In this document: positions 15,132 to 15,182 of the stretch, piece after piece
Layout of the letters: each line of letters starts with the position of its first letter
Numbering within the stretch: position 1 is the first letter of the stretch
The notes under the pieces: generated by a model
The model's input: the letters and a program-made list of their open reading frames with translations, nothing else
Told to the model about the DNA's origin: nothing
Databases searched by the model: none
Origin: Mailhella sp.
Lineage (GTDB): Bacteria > Desulfobacterota > Desulfovibrionia > Desulfovibrionales > Desulfovibrionaceae
DNA: 15,182 nucleotides
Assembly (NCBI GenBank): GCA_017411945.1
Contig: JAFQPD010000104.1
Span: 1-15,182 of the forward strand
Direction: 5' to 3'
Position numbers and translations under genes: made by a program

Positions 15132-15182
15132 CCCAGCGGAAAACCGGCAGGTTTTCCAAGATGCCTTTTCTCGCTCAAGGCA

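Larger units (their letters stand above)
14950..15182. repeat. Array of short hairpins with GGA/GCA loops, reaching the window edge
   Basis: No gene is supported here. Instead there is a run of hairpins: 14958-14972 (six pairs, loop GGA); 14986-15020 (GCCCAC/GTGGGC outside a seven-pair stem 14992-15008, loop GGA, with a six-base bulge); 15057-15073 (ACAAGCC/GGCTTGT, loop GCA); 15076-15100 (GGCGC/GCGCC, 15-base loop); 15113-15133 (nine pairs with one G-T, loop GGA); 15138-15157 (GGAAAACC/GGTTTTCC, loop GGCA); and 15162-15182 (TGCCTT/AAGGCA). Stem sequences differ while the loops recur. No T run follows, so these are not terminators. The run may continue beyond the window. It lies upstream of yicC and could be a structured 5' leader, a palindromic intergenic repeat or a small RNA. 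Confidence 0.6.

Noticed and set aside
14909..15178. An 89-codon minus-strand open frame through the hairpin array
   Set aside because: No good ribosome binding site or family match. Its sequence is dictated by the palindromes, and it ends within the probable yicC leader.
14950..15182. CRISPR array
   Set aside because: Hairpin units differ in sequence and length, with no regular direct repeats or uniform spacers; only one 15-base core is repeated.

Overview
The window is GC-rich and almost fully coding, with strong G/C third-position bias. Protein families and gene order suggest a member of the Desulfovibrionaceae (Desulfovibrio, Bilophila or Mailhella type): CbiK-type cobaltochelatase, a yicC-remA(DUF370)-gmk cluster, and tightly packed housekeeping operons. 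This assignment is inference from family content, not from a marker gene. No insertion sequence, prophage, CRISPR array, tRNA or rRNA gene was found.

Layout. Positions 1-1871 (+): the 3' end of purM, a DUF523/TudS-like iron-sulfur protein whose TTG start overlaps the purM stop, and a divergent cbiK-type chelatase. Positions 1958-3163 (+): a class I/II aminotransferase with its own strong ribosome binding site. A two-way hairpin terminator at 3247-3279 separates it from rlmH (-, 3292-3765). Divergent from rlmH is a four-gene + operon: TsaC/Sua5 (3803), a Nudix hydrolase (4520), an unknown 138-residue protein (5050) and a membrane-anchored metallophosphoesterase (5477-6685). A second two-way terminator follows at 6710-6746.

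Positions 6861-10448 (-): ettA (translation-gating ABC-F ATPase) followed by recN (DNA repair), separated by 276 bases holding three consecutive hairpins, one AT-rich and followed by a T run. The interval between ettA and greA (10449-10793) holds a nested inverted-repeat structure, a near-consensus sigma-70 promoter (TTGACT-17-TATATT) and a greA leader with a hairpin plus T7, resembling a transcription attenuator. greA (+) ends at a perfect 12-bp two-way terminator shared with recJ. Positions 11349-14872 (-) are an operon read yicC-remA-gmk-recJ with overlaps or gaps of only a few bases.

From about 14950 to the window edge there is no convincing gene. The stretch is a run of short, mostly perfect hairpins with three- or four-base GGA, GCA or GGCA loops, two of them sharing an exact 15-base core. 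This array, the greA leader and the ettA/greA intergenic structure are the least explained parts of the window. The protein genes are mostly ordinary core functions: purine and GMP synthesis, corrin/sirohaem metal insertion, tRNA and rRNA modification, transcript cleavage, ribosome gating, recombination repair and RNA turnover.
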